A stretch of DNA of 64,000 bases from positions 52,528-116,527 of the forward strand of contig NZ_KB900738.1 in assembly GCF_000379185.1 (NCBI RefSeq), written 5' to 3'. A program made the translations under genes and the position numbers. Under the pieces are notes generated by a model that had not been told where the DNA came from, searched no databases, and was given only the letters and a program-made list of their open reading frames with translations. Positions 1-8,774 of this stretch are shown piece after piece. Numbering within the stretch: the first letter of the stretch is position 1; the number at the start of each line of letters is the position of its first letter. The stretch is from Capnocytophaga cynodegmi DSM 19736 (GTDB lineage: Bacteria > Bacteroidota > Bacteroidia > Flavobacteriales > Flavobacteriaceae).

Positions 1-313
1 CAGCAAAAACCGTTACATCGATATTTACCCCTCCAGAAGCTGATTGAAAAAAAGCATTTTCATACTGGTTGGTAACAGGATTAATGTTCTTTCCCTCATT
101 AAGATTGTAAGTGACATTCCCATTGAATGAAGGAAAAAAAGCACCTCTTGCCTGTAATTTATCAATATCAGTCGTTTTTAAATCAATTTCTGATTGTTTG
201 ATAGATATGTTATTTTGCAGGGCATATTCAATACAGTCTTCCAAAGTCCAAAGTTTTTGCGAATGTATTGAAAAAGATGATATTAGTAAAAATATAAACA
301 ATAAATTCTTCAT
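1..313 (-). CDS. TolC-family outer membrane efflux protein (N-terminal part, cut by window edge)
   Basis: Reading the minus strand from the ATG at 313 gives 104 codons open to the window edge. The product starts with a signal peptide (KNLLFIFLLISSFSIHSQ). It continues with WTLEDCIEYALQNN, a typical start of the TolC/OEP periplasmic helical domain (consensus LTLeeAi..AL.nN), then QARGAFFPSFNGNVTYN, a typical first outer-membrane strand motif. The family forms trimeric outer membrane channels for tripartite efflux pumps or type I secretion. No pump partner is visible because the gene runs out of the window. Family assignment is firm; substrate is unknown. Confidence 0.85.
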   Translation of the reverse strand, partial: MKNLLFIFLLISSFSIHSQKLWTLEDCIEYALQNNISIKQSEIDLKTTDIDKLQARGAFFPSFNGNVTYNLNEGKNINPVTNQYENAFFQSASGGVNIDVTVFA

Positions 314-468
314 TTTCAATAATAAAAAAGTAAGAAATGATGATAAATAATTAAGATTTTTACCTCCCAAATCAAAATCTGTCTGCCAAGATATTAATTT
401 TTTTCAGTATTGATTATATTTTTTGAAATTATTTTTAGGATTTTTTTGTAATAGACTATAAATCAAAT

Positions 469-501
469 AAAAAAAGAAGCCACCCTCACGGATAGCTTCT
501 T
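469..501 (-). terminator. Rho-independent terminator of yceD-rpmF
   Basis: On the minus strand a fully paired hairpin (7-bp stem AAGAAGC/GCTTCTT extended inward by CTATCC/GGGTGG with G-T wobbles, GTGA loop) is followed by a run of seven T. It lies about 40 bp after the rpmF stop. Confidence 0.85.
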
Positions 502-542
502 CGAGTTTAATTTTAAAAATGTTTATTATGAAATCAAAATCT

Positions 543-737
543 TTATTCGCTTTTTTCAGTGTTATCCACCAACACTTGACCACGATAGTACAATTTTCCT
601 TCGTGCCAGTGAGCTCTGTGATATAAGTGATTTTCACCCGTTGTTGGGTCTTTTGCAATTTGAGGAACTACTGCTTTATCGTGTGTTCTTCTCTTATCTC
701 TTCTTGTTCTTGACTGTCTTCTCTTAGGATGTGCCAT
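543..737 (-). CDS. rpmF: 50S ribosomal protein L32
   Basis: 64-residue basic protein beginning [20 protein letters not shown], the highly conserved N-terminus of bL32. The middle [21 protein letters not shown] fits the Bacteroidota form, which lacks the cysteine pair of zinc-binding L32 versions. It is a component of the large ribosomal subunit. It lies 3 bp after yceD on the same strand, the widespread yceD-rpmF pairing, and is followed by a strong terminator, so the two genes probably form one transcript. Confidence 0.97.
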   Translation of the reverse strand: MAHPKRRQSRTRRDKRRTHDKAVVPQIAKDPTTGENHLYHRAHWHEGKLYYRGQVLVDNTEKSE

Positions 738-740
738 TTC

Positions 741-1283
741 TTATTTTTCTTTATCAGTTATTATTATTTTTTTCAAACTTTCCCATCTCGGGTCTATATA
801 TTCACTTTCTTCAAGTTCTTCTTTAGGGGTTAACTCCTCTAATTTATCTAAAATATCGGAGTGTAATGTTCCTTTTTCAACCTCAGGATGAACACGCTTT
901 ACTGGTATTGAAAGCACAATAAGTTCATAAATGTATTGGGCTACATTAAGCAAATGTTCTCCGTGTGGCAAAATGAGTAGCTCATCATCTTCATCATTGT
1001 ACTCCTCCCCAAATTTTACCACCAAAAAAAGTTCTCCCTCAACTTTCATATCAAAAGGCTCATTGGATAAATCACAATTAACATTCACAACTCCCTCATT
1101 TCTAAAATGCAACTCAAGTAAAGTACTTTTTTTATCCAACTCAACAGTTACAATTTGATGAAGATTGTTCACATCATCATACCCAAATGAATCCAAGAAC
1201 TTTTTATCAACCTCATAAACGAATTGATGTTTTCCTTGTTTCAATCCCGCAAAAGAGATATCATATTCCTTTAACTTCCTCAT
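741..1283 (-). CDS. yceD: YceD/DUF177 family protein
   Basis: 180 residues. The YceD (DUF177) family is encoded next to rpmF across bacteria and is linked to large-subunit rRNA and ribosome biogenesis. The N-terminus KEYDISFAGLKQGKHQFVYEVD is the usual Bacteroidota start. The single cysteine in NVNCDLSNEPFD replaces the CxxC pair of many homologues (typically CdRCLe). Acidic stretch EEYNDEDDE follows, then PKEELEESEYIDPRWESL, the conserved C-terminal 'DPRWe.L' motif. It shares a promoter and terminator with rpmF. Function beyond this context is inferred. Confidence 0.9.
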   Translation of the reverse strand: MRKLKEYDISFAGLKQGKHQFVYEVDKKFLDSFGYDDVNNLHQIVTVELDKKSTLLELHFRNEGVVNVNCDLSNEPFDMKVEGELFLVVKFGEEYNDEDDELLILPHGEHLLNVAQYIYELIVLSIPVKRVHPEVEKGTLHSDILDKLEELTPKEELEESEYIDPRWESLKKIIITDKEK

Positions 1284-1324
1284 TTCCTACAAGTTTACAA
1301 AACCAAATCGTTTTTTAGCGAGTG

Positions 1325-1353
1325 CAAATATACAACTTTATTCTGAATATCAA
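1325..1353 (-). promoter_or_regulatory. Promoter of yceD-rpmF
   Basis: Minus strand carries TATATTTG (1332-1325), a perfect Bacteroidota -7 box TAnnTTTG, with TTG (1353-1351) 18 bp upstream as the -33 element. It lies about 42 bp before the yceD ATG. Confidence 0.75.
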
Positions 1354-1402
1354 ATATTTTTGAAAGAAAATTACTATTTTTTGGATTTGACTTATTTGAT
1401 AA

Positions 1403-4000
1403 TTATTTCTCAATCCACTTGATGAGTTCTTGAACTAATACTTCTTGTTGGATAGGCATTGGGGGCTTTGTTGAAACAATATTTCCCTGTTTATCAATTA
1501 TCATATACGTGGGAAAACTCTTAACTCCTAAACGACGTTCTAACATACTTTGTTGCTCATCAGGAAGATTGTAATGCACTACACTTTCGCCCGTCAGATT
1601 ATATTGTTTTATAATATTTTTCCAAGAATCTTCTGGGGAACGATTGGCAAAATACATAAATACTACATCTTTTCCTTTTAATTCTTCTTTTACTTTACCA
1701 ATATACTTCATTTGTTCACGACAAGGTGCACACCAAGTGCCCCAAAAATCAATGTAAATCACTTTTCCCAGATAAGGTTCTGTTAGTTTTTTGAAAAGCT
1801 CATCGGCATTTTTAGCATCTTTTAAATGTTCAGTGCGTTTTAATGATTCTGAATATTTAACATCTTGACCTTGAATAGTATTGTATTTACTTTGTTCATC
1901 CTCTAAAATACTCAATATTTCACTACTTTTTATATTCGAAGCGAAAAAATCCCACTCTTTTTGCGTCAAAGAGCGACTTTCTCCTTCGTAAATGTTATAC
2001 GCTCTTCCTGCATACATTATTTCCTTAACTTCTGGCGAGACTTTCAATGAATCCAAAGTTGAAAGCTCTCTTTTTAGCATTGGGATATACACAACTTCAT
2101 CTTTTATTTTAGGAAATTGCTCAGCAAACAGCTTTTCATATGGTTTTGTAAAAGCAAAAGCATTAAAATCATCAATATAAGGTTTAAATAAGGCAAAATG
2201 ATTCGCAAGTGTTGTTGAATCCGCTTTTTGCTGACGTAACTCAAATGTTTTCTGAGCCATTTCTTCTAATTTATGTATTGCTATATGTTCTTTTTCAGAC
2301 AAAGTAACCATTTTATGCTTATCGAAATACTTCATTACCTCCAAATTACCTATAAAATCTGGTTTTAGGAATACTTTTTCATTATAATAAGCTGTATAAT
2401 CATTCAAAAAGGTATTTGATCGCATTAATGTTAATGGTTTCGGCATATTTTGAAATACAGAATCAGCAAGTGCCATATAATCAGCACTAAAATTACCCTC
2501 TTTACTTCTTTCTAAGTCAAATTTTCGTTGCATCATATCTCTTGCCATCACCGTAAGCTTAAACTTCTCAATAAAATACAAAGTTCTTTTAGAAATTTTA
2601 TTCAACTCTGAAAACTGTTTTACCACCTTTAATTCATTTCTTAATGCCTCTCTACTTTTGCTTAGAAATACATCTGAAGGAAGATTTTTGTCAATATGAG
2701 GGAAAAAGTCTGATTTCGCAAAAGAAAAATAGCTTGTGAGTTCCCTATGAAGGCGTGCATTTTTACCCATTTGCCAAACAATAGCCTCTTTATTACCTCT
2801 AAAATCTTTATTTTTATAATCAATATATAAAAAATATTCTTCTCCAGGTTCAACTACATCAGGCAAATAAGTTCTCCCCCAATCCATCAAAATAAATGAA
2901 GTGTTCAATACTTCAAAAGTGATTGAAAAACAACCATTTTTATCAATATCAGCAAAAAATTCATCCTCTTCATCTGTAATTAAATTCGGAATAGTTATTT
3001 TAAAAGGCTTTTTATGAGGCATATTCTGTAAAAACCCTCTAATCGTTACTTTTTCTTTTTTGTAATTGTTATTCAAAAACGATCGATTATCCTCTGTTAA
3101 ATACGGTTGAGGACGATTTTCGTATTTTAAATCTATTTTTTGATTCCCATCAAGAAGCGTAAGTTCATTTTTGTCTTTTCCTATAAAAGAACACGTTATC
3201 GTTTGCTTTTTATCTTCTTGTGATAAAGTAATTTGATATGTATTTTCGTCTTTCTTACTATACTGATATGTCCAAGCTTCATTTTTATACACAACTATCT
3301 TATCAAAGAAACCAATGACCCATTCATTGGTCGTAGGGTTGCACCACGTTCCGTAAAGATAGTTCGACTGAATTTTTTCCCCTATTTTATATATTTCATC
3401 ATTGTTTTCAGTTCTGAATTTTATGTTATTATCAGAATGTGTAATATACACCATCTTGAAAGAATTATTATATTCAATCAAAGCACGATATTCCTTATCC
3501 AAGTATTTTCCTAACCAATGTATTTTCCAATCAGCATTATTCCAATGAAGTTTATTTTTTGTAATAGAAAGCTGTTTTCGAGGATTGTTTTCCCCTGTCC
3601 AGATTCCTTTAATTACTTTTTTATAATTTGAAGGTTTTAATAAAACAATATCAGGGTCAGCATTGTATTTTGTACACTCAAATTCTTTGTTGCCAAAAAC
3701 GAACTTTGCCTTATCTTGTTCTATTAAAGTTATACTTGCATCTAAAAATCTCCCATAAGCATTTAAAACTAATTCATACCTATTATCTTTTTGCTTTATA
3801 CTTTCTATTAGAACAAGATTATAAAGCACTTCCACATAATTTTTACCTATGTGAATTCCATTCCAATCACCTTTCTTTTCCACTTGAAATTTCCAAAATC
3901 CGTGAAGATTTTCAGGAATTTCATTCAGAGATTGTGCTTTTATATTACATTGAAAAATGAAACATAAAAGCATTGTTTTAATTAAAAATAAGTGTTTCAT
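1403..4000 (-). CDS. Large exported protein with C-terminal TlpA-like thioredoxin domain
   Basis: 865 residues. A signal peptide (about 1-22, ending NIKAQ) sends it through Sec. Residues about 20-310 are mainly beta-rich and unfamiliar to me. Residues about 315-410 (VTIRGFLQNMPHKKPFKITI onward) look like the beta domain that precedes thioredoxin folds in Bacteroidota TlpA proteins, followed by a helical region. The C-terminal about 130 residues are a TlpA/ResA-type thioredoxin: FWGTWCAPC with cysteines near 757 and 760 and the cis-Pro SFPT near 830. It probably works as an envelope thiol-disulfide oxidoreductase. It stands alone, with 233 bp of AT-rich DNA upstream. Most family members are about 350-480 residues, so the long N-terminus is unusual. 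Confidence 0.85.
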   Translation of the reverse strand: MKHLFLIKTMLLCFIFQCNIKAQSLNEIPENLHGFWKFQVEKKGDWNGIHIGKNYVEVLYNLVLIESIKQKDNRYELVLNAYGRFLDASITLIEQDKAKFVFGNKEFECTKYNADPDIVLLKPSNYKKVIKGIWTGENNPRKQLSITKNKLHWNNADWKIHWLGKYLDKEYRALIEYNNSFKMVYITHSDNNIKFRTENNDEIYKIGEKIQSNYLYGTWCNPTTNEWVIGFFDKIVVYKNEAWTYQYSKKDENTYQITLSQEDKKQTITCSFIGKDKNELTLLDGNQKIDLKYENRPQPYLTEDNRSFLNNNYKKEKVTIRGFLQNMPHKKPFKITIPNLITDEEDEFFADIDKNGCFSITFEVLNTSFILMDWGRTYLPDVVEPGEEYFLYIDYKNKDFRGNKEAIVWQMGKNARLHRELTSYFSFAKSDFFPHIDKNLPSDVFLSKSREALRNELKVVKQFSELNKISKRTLYFIEKFKLTVMARDMMQRKFDLERSKEGNFSADYMALADSVFQNMPKPLTLMRSNTFLNDYTAYYNEKVFLKPDFIGNLEVMKYFDKHKMVTLSEKEHIAIHKLEEMAQKTFELRQQKADSTTLANHFALFKPYIDDFNAFAFTKPYEKLFAEQFPKIKDEVVYIPMLKRELSTLDSLKVSPEVKEIMYAGRAYNIYEGESRSLTQKEWDFFASNIKSSEILSILEDEQSKYNTIQGQDVKYSESLKRTEHLKDAKNADELFKKLTEPYLGKVIYIDFWGTWCAPCREQMKYIGKVKEELKGKDVVFMYFANRSPEDSWKNIIKQYNLTGESVVHYNLPDEQQSMLERRLGVKSFPTYMIIDKQGNIVSTKPPMPIQQEVLVQELIKWIEK

Positions 4001-4233
4001 AATTTAATTTTTTATTTTATTGATTAATTTAATCCTTAAATTCAGAAAAATTATTTTATTTCATTCGTAGTATATTTAAAGAAAACATCTTTTTAATCGT
4101 GAAATAAAATTAATAACTTTTGACATTGTTCTATCTTAATTTATACTAAATAAGAATATCTTATTTGTTATTTTGAAATAAATCAGATGATTTTTGTATA
4201 AGTAGCTTATTTTTATTTATAATTAAGAAAGAG

Positions 4234-4983
4234 TTATTCAAATTTTATATTATCTTTTTTACTATTATAGTAATCTATTTTGGTTTCTTTGCTTATATTT
4301 CCTAAAATATCCTTATAAATAGCTTTTGAAGAGAATATCGAGTTTCCTTTAATATCGACTTTAATCGTGTCGCTTGTTATTTCATTTAATATAAATTCGC
4401 TATCTATCCCATTTAGGATTATTTTTTGATAAGACATTTCATTTTTAACATTATGATATTTATAATCTTCTCCACTAAAGTCATATACATCAAAATAAAT
4501 TCTACTTTTATTTAAATTAAATGTTGTAGTTGTTTTATTTCTGTATTTTGAAAGTGTATTAACTCTAAGCCATACATTATCAAGGGATACTGATTCTAAA
4601 ACAGGAGAATGAATACCAATAAAATGTAAATTTTTCCAATTACCTCCTATATTTTTATCAATTTTAAGTGTTAATGTATCGTTATTTGAAGTAAATGATA
4701 TGCTTTCTTTATTCAAACTATTATCAATAAATGCATACGAAGTATCTTTATATACAAATAAAATTTCACCAATGCTATCTAACATTCCTCCTTCTCCTGT
4801 TATTTTTAAATGTTTAAAGTCAGGAAGTTTTTTTATCTCTAACGAATCTTTCACATAGCTCCATCTATACTTCACAGAAGGTTTTTTTACTTCTTTCATT
4901 GATTTTATAATGAAAAATTCTACTATTGGAAATATAATAATTATTGAGAAAGCCAATAATAATAATTTATTACTTGTTTTCAT
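4234..4983 (-). CDS. Membrane-anchored protein of unknown function, GntR-ABC operon
   Basis: 249 residues with one N-terminal membrane segment (LLLLAFSIIIIFPIVEFFII) and a largely polar, beta-strand-rich remainder. The repeated pattern of short strands (KLPDFKHLKITGEGG, NLHFIGIHSPVLESVSLDNV, SKAIYKDILGNISKETKI) resembles DUF2807-type auto-transporter adhesin heads found next to GntR-ABC units in Bacteroidota, but I cannot assign it firmly. Its start overlaps the end of the GntR gene by 14 bp, so it is almost certainly translated from the same mRNA. It probably sits in the envelope as an accessory part of the ABC system. Confidence 0.7.
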   Translation of the reverse strand: MKTSNKLLLLAFSIIIIFPIVEFFIIKSMKEVKKPSVKYRWSYVKDSLEIKKLPDFKHLKITGEGGMLDSIGEILFVYKDTSYAFIDNSLNKESISFTSNNDTLTLKIDKNIGGNWKNLHFIGIHSPVLESVSLDNVWLRVNTLSKYRNKTTTTFNLNKSRIYFDVYDFSGEDYKYHNVKNEMSYQKIILNGIDSEFILNEITSDTIKVDIKGNSIFSSKAIYKDILGNISKETKIDYYNSKKDNIKFE

Positions 4984-5368
4984 TCTGTTTTTGATTTAAA
5001 TTGTTTTTAAAATTTTCGTAATGTTGTTGTAATTCATCAAGTTCAATACCTAATACATAAAGCGTATTGAATAAAACAGGAAGTTCGTTTTGTAAAAATT
5101 CTTGTTGGCGGTATTTTCGTGCTTGTTCTATTCCATTTTTTTCCACAAAATACCCAATTCCACGTTTGTCAATGATAATTCCATTATTTTTTAAGAACTC
5201 ATAACTTCGGGCTATCGTATTCGGATTGACACTAACCTGTATTGCCAATTCACGAACACTTGGTATTTTAGTTTCGGGCTGCCATTCATCTAATAATATC
5301 TTTTGGCAAACAAAATCAACGATTTGAAGGTAAATGGCTTGACCATTATTTTTAATTTCCATAGTCAT
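4970..5368 (-). CDS. GntR-family transcriptional regulator, YtrA subfamily
   Basis: 132 residues. The N-terminal winged helix (about 10-75) contains IYLQIVDFVCQKIL and KIPSVRELAIQVSVNPNTIA, the hallmark GntR helix-turn-helix. The short helical C-terminus without an effector domain defines the YtrA subfamily, whose members regulate ABC transporters encoded beside them. It overlaps the permease gene by 4 bp (ATGA) and the next gene by 14 bp. A matching palindrome at 7001-7022 overlaps the operon promoter, so autoregulation is likely. Confidence 0.93.
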   Translation of the reverse strand: MTMEIKNNGQAIYLQIVDFVCQKILLDEWQPETKIPSVRELAIQVSVNPNTIARSYEFLKNNGIIIDKRGIGYFVEKNGIEQARKYRQQEFLQNELPVLFNTLYVLGIELDELQQHYENFKNNLNQKQNENK

Positions 5369-6141
5369 CGTGCTTCTTTTTCTTTAAATTTAAAATAAGA
5401 AACCATATAAAATAGTAAAGGAAGCCCTACTACAAACAAATTACTCTTCAAAATATAAAAAGCATAAGATGCTTTATAATAAACTTCATAAGAACCGTAT
5501 GAATCTATTGTTATTCTATCTGTAACAAAGAAAATATCTTCTCTGCCTAAAATACCTGTAAGATAAAGATTAAAGATTATAAATAAAAATATACTTAACG
5601 AAACTGCTAAAAGGGATTTTAAAAAGGTAAAACGTTTAAATGTAAGTATTGATGAATAGAAAAAAGATTGTATCATAAAATAAGTAATAATAGATGCGAC
5701 AATAAAACCTTCCAACGAATCTTTATCAAAAACACTATAAGGTTCTATGCTAATATTATTTTTTTCTATTATAAAAATACCTATTTTATACATCAGAAAG
5801 AATAATAACGAATAAGATATCAAATGAAAAACAGTATATATAATAAATTTGACTAACCACTTTTGAAAAATACTTGCCGGAAGGCTTATTTCTGCAATAA
5901 TTTTGTTTTTCTTTTCTACAAAACGAAATGCCAAATAAGAAGATAAGATTCCAATAATTAAAATTGTAAAGGGATATATTGATATAAAATTTACTTCATA
6001 AAAAACTTCTTCTTTTGCTCTTATAAAATAAGAATATGCCATAATAGCAGGTACTATTAAGGTTGTAGCAATGAAAATATAAGTCAAATTCTTTGCATTT
6101 TCATTTAATTCTTTCTTAAATAACTTGTAAAATTGTTTCAT
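5365..6141 (-). CDS. ABC transporter permease-like membrane protein
   Basis: 258 residues with about six hydrophobic segments, e.g. TYIFIATTLIVPAIMAYSYF near residue 20, FTILIIGILSSYLAF near 55, LISYSLLFFLMYKIGIFII near 100 and LLAVSLSIFLFIIFNLYL near 180. No sugar or peptide transporter motifs are recognisable. Its position between the ATPase (4-bp overlap) and the GntR regulator (4-bp overlap) makes it the membrane partner of the ATPase. YtrA-type exporters often respond to cell-envelope stress or peptide antibiotics, but the substrate here is unknown. Confidence 0.85.
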   Translation of the reverse strand: MKQFYKLFKKELNENAKNLTYIFIATTLIVPAIMAYSYFIRAKEEVFYEVNFISIYPFTILIIGILSSYLAFRFVEKKNKIIAEISLPASIFQKWLVKFIIYTVFHLISYSLLFFLMYKIGIFIIEKNNISIEPYSVFDKDSLEGFIVASIITYFMIQSFFYSSILTFKRFTFLKSLLAVSLSIFLFIIFNLYLTGILGREDIFFVTDRITIDSYGSYEVYYKASYAFYILKSNLFVVGLPLLFYMVSYFKFKEKEAR

Positions 6142-6986
6142 ATTTTTGTAGCATTAGAGTTAAACCAATCATTTATCTTTTTAGGATTTGAAATAACAGC
6201 TTTATAAAGCAATTCCAAATCTACTCTGTTTTCAATATCATCTTCATTGGGCAAAACGAGGATATTTCCAAAGAAATTTTCCTCGGCATAGAAGGCTTTT
6301 TCCATTTCTGATTTTTCGGAAGCTATTTTGAATGCTAATCGCCTCGAAATTTGCTCCATAGATTCGTTAAAGAGTACATTTTTTTCATCTAAAACAATCA
6401 CTCGATCGATGAGGCTTTCCAAATCCTTCGCCTGATGCGTACTGATGACAAAAGAACGCTCATCACCCATTATTTCAGCCATAATTTTCCGGAATTGGGT
6501 TTTTCCCATAATGTCGAGTCCATTAGTAGGCTCATCCATAAGTACTACTGAGGTATTTGTAGCTAAAGCAAGAGCAACGAGTACTTTTTTTCTTTGTCCG
6601 TAACTCAATTGGTGAAGTTTTGCATTTTTTTGGATTTCAAATCCTTCTAAAAATCTATGGAATTGCTCTAAGCTAAATTTCGGATAAAAACACGATAGCC
6701 TTTGTTGGTATTTTTCCACCGAGGTATCAGGCAGATAAACCTCATCAGGGATTACAAAAATTTCTTGTAAAAAGCTCGTTTTTCGCTCCTTTGGAACAAA
6801 TCCTAAAACTTGAATTGTCCCTCGATTAGGGAAAAGCAACCCTGCGATGTTGTACAAAAACGTGGTTTTCCCTACTCCATTTTTCCCAAACAAACCACAG
6901 ATTTGTCCTCGCTCAATATGCAAATTCAAATCTGTAAAGATGGTTTTCTTACGAAAAGAAAAATCTAAATTTTTAACCGTTATCAT
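6138..6986 (-). CDS. ABC transporter ATP-binding protein
   Basis: 282 residues. Walker A GLFGKNGVGKTT (about 31-42), signature LSYGQRKKV (LSGGQ variant), Walker B VVLMDEPTNGLD, and the switch histidine in VISTHQAKDLE are all present, so it should be an active ATPase. The C-terminal about 70 residues are a variable extension typical of the CcmA/YtrB class. It is the first gene of the four-gene operon ATPase-permease-GntR-membrane protein, with 4-bp overlaps that imply translational coupling. Confidence 0.95.
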   Translation of the reverse strand: MITVKNLDFSFRKKTIFTDLNLHIERGQICGLFGKNGVGKTTFLYNIAGLLFPNRGTIQVLGFVPKERKTSFLQEIFVIPDEVYLPDTSVEKYQQRLSCFYPKFSLEQFHRFLEGFEIQKNAKLHQLSYGQRKKVLVALALATNTSVVLMDEPTNGLDIMGKTQFRKIMAEIMGDERSFVISTHQAKDLESLIDRVIVLDEKNVLFNESMEQISRRLAFKIASEKSEMEKAFYAEENFFGNILVLPNEDDIENRVDLELLYKAVISNPKKINDWFNSNATKI

Positions 6987-7000
6987 AAAAAAGTGTTTTG

Positions 7001-7031
7001 GTGTATTACTTTACTATTACACTGCAAAAGT
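7001..7031 (-). promoter_or_regulatory. Promoter and probable GntR operator of the ABC operon
   Basis: The minus strand has TACTTTTG (7031-7024), a -7 box. Immediately downstream lies an imperfect 22-bp palindrome at 7001-7022 (outer arms GTGTA/TACAC, inner TA pairs). Its AGTGTA...TACAC layout is like known YtrA-family operators, and it covers the expected transcription start. This fits repression of the operon by its own GntR protein. Confidence 0.65.
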
Positions 7032-7343
7032 AATACAAAAAATCATACCTACAAATTTTTGAGTAAAAAAATAGTTTTTATTCGCTTCCAACACCTCGAA
7101 CAGAAAGATTATCAGCATATTATTTTCTACAAAGGTTAAAAAATAATTCAATAAATTTCATTTCAAATTTTAACTCATTTAACTTTTGTTTTGCATCAAA
7201 CAAAAACATCAAACAACTAAAAACTAAACAGTTAAACAAAAACACGCAAACAATTTAAGATTAATTTTACGAAAAATTTAACTAAATACTTAATTATGAA
7301 TGTTTTGGTTGTTACATTCCAAAAGAAAAAACTTATCAACAAT

Positions 7344-7386
7344 GTGGGAAAAAGTGGTAGAATGTGGGATTTTTTTTCTACTTTTG
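7344..7386 (+). promoter_or_regulatory. mraZ promoter with three MraZ boxes
   Basis: Three direct repeats, GTGGGA at 7344, GTGGTA at 7354 and GTGGGA at 7364, lie at exact 10-bp spacing, matching the TGGGN-N5 box array bound by MraZ in other bacteria. They occupy the -33 region upstream of TACTTTTG (7379-7386), a -7 box. A fourth GTGGGA (7415-7420) overlaps the GTG start codon. The layout predicts autorepression. The rest of the 428-bp gap (7032-7340) is AT-rich with no gene seen. Confidence 0.75.
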
Positions 7387-7414
7387 TCCTGTGATTATTT
7401 AGAAATGTATTACA

Positions 7415-7870
7415 GTGGGAATTCTTATAGGCACATACGAATGTAAAATAGACGCAAAGGGACGGATAACACTTCCAGCTCCTCTCAAAAAACAATTGGG
7501 AGATTTGGAAGCGGGGTTCGTACTTAAACGCTCTGATTTTCAAAGATGTATAGACTTTTATACAATGACCGAATGGAATTTGGAAATGCAAAAAGTAAAT
7601 AGCCTAAACAGATACGTAAAAGAGAATAATGATTTCATCAGAAAGTTTATGTCAGGTGTAAAACTCATTGAAATAGACTCTGTTGGAAGAATGTTAATTC
7701 CGAAGGATTTACTGGAATACGCACAAATTGACAAAGAAATCGTTATGTCAGCATTAGGAAACCGAGTTGAAATTTGGGACAAAATAGCTTATGAAAAAGC
7801 CATTTATACAAGTCCAGAGGATTTCTCGGCATTGGCTGAAAAAGTTATGGGAGGCTTAGGAAATGATTAA
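7415..7870 (+). CDS. mraZ: Transcriptional regulator MraZ
   Basis: 151 residues with two SpoVT/AbrB-type domains: IGTYECKIDAKGRITLPAPL near 4 and VKLIEIDSVGRMLIPKDLL near 83, each with the conserved D.KGR/DsvGR turn. The GTG at 7415 is chosen because it gives the family's usual start and the frame has a stop just upstream at 7400; the ATG at 7405 is out of frame. MraZ binds the repeats in front of its own gene and represses the dcw cluster. It is the first gene of the cluster and overlaps rsmH by 8 bp. Confidence 0.96.
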   Translation: MGILIGTYECKIDAKGRITLPAPLKKQLGDLEAGFVLKRSDFQRCIDFYTMTEWNLEMQKVNSLNRYVKENNDFIRKFMSGVKLIEIDSVGRMLIPKDLLEYAQIDKEIVMSALGNRVEIWDKIAYEKAIYTSPEDFSALAEKVMGGLGND

Positions 7871-8771
7871 TACAGAAGGATATCACAAACCTGTACTACT
7901 TACAGAAAGTATTGATGGGCTGTCAATTAAGAAAGATGGAATCTATGTAGATGTTACTTTTGGAGGTGGCGGACATTCGCGTGAAATCTTAAATCAACTG
8001 GGTGAAAACGGACGATTATACGCCTTTGACCAAGATGCCGATGCTGCTAACAATGTTATTGATGACGAGCGTTTTACACTTATAAATCAGAATTTCAGAT
8101 ACATAAAACGATTTTTGAAATTCTATGGAGTTAAAAAAGTAGATGGTATTTTAGGGGATTTTGGAGTTTCATCTCATCAGTTTGATGTTCCCGAGCGAGG
8201 ATTTTCAACACGTTTTGACGGCGTTTTAGATATGCGAATGAACCAAAATGCGACAATTTCGGCTCAAAACATACTGAACGAATATTCTGAAAGCGAATTA
8301 GTTATTCTATTTTCAAAATATGGAGAGCTGAAAAATGCTAAAGCTATTGCCAAAGCCATTGTTACCGCTCGTGTAGAACAAAAAATAGTTACTGGCAATC
8401 AATTACAGCAAATTCTAAAGCCTTTCTTGCAGAAATTTAAAGAAAATAAAACTCTCGCTCAAATCTATCAAGCCATTCGCATTGAAGTAAATGAGGAAAT
8501 ACAGGTTTTGGAAGAATTCTTATTACAACTTCCTGATATTGTGAAAACAGGCGGACGTATTAGCCTCATCAGTTATCATTCGTTAGAAGACCGATTGGTA
8601 AAACGTTTCATTCGTGATGGGCAATTTGAAGGAAGTCCCGAGAAAGATTTTTACGGCAATGTTGCTGTTCCTTTTAAAAAAGTAGGCGGATTAATCGTCC
8701 CGACAGAGAGCGAAATTGCTGAAAATAGCCGTGCCAGAAGTGCTAAACTCCGAATAGCTGAAAGACAATAA
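7863..8771 (+). CDS. rsmH: 16S rRNA (cytosine-1402-N4)-methyltransferase
   Basis: 302 residues. SAM-binding motif VDVTFGGGGHSREIL near 30, family motifs LGDFGVSSHQFDVPERGFS and ISYHSLEDRLVKRFI, and an RSAKLRIAER C-terminus match RsmH (MraW). The enzyme methylates C1402 in the ribosomal P site using S-adenosylmethionine. It follows mraZ with an 8-bp overlap and precedes ftsL by 3 bp, the standard dcw arrangement. Confidence 0.98.
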   Translation: MINTEGYHKPVLLTESIDGLSIKKDGIYVDVTFGGGGHSREILNQLGENGRLYAFDQDADAANNVIDDERFTLINQNFRYIKRFLKFYGVKKVDGILGDFGVSSHQFDVPERGFSTRFDGVLDMRMNQNATISAQNILNEYSESELVILFSKYGELKNAKAIAKAIVTARVEQKIVTGNQLQQILKPFLQKFKENKTLAQIYQAIRIEVNEEIQVLEEFLLQLPDIVKTGGRISLISYHSLEDRLVKRFIRDGQFEGSPEKDFYGNVAVPFKKVGGLIVPTESEIAENSRARSAKLRIAERQ

Positions 8772-8774
8772 AAA

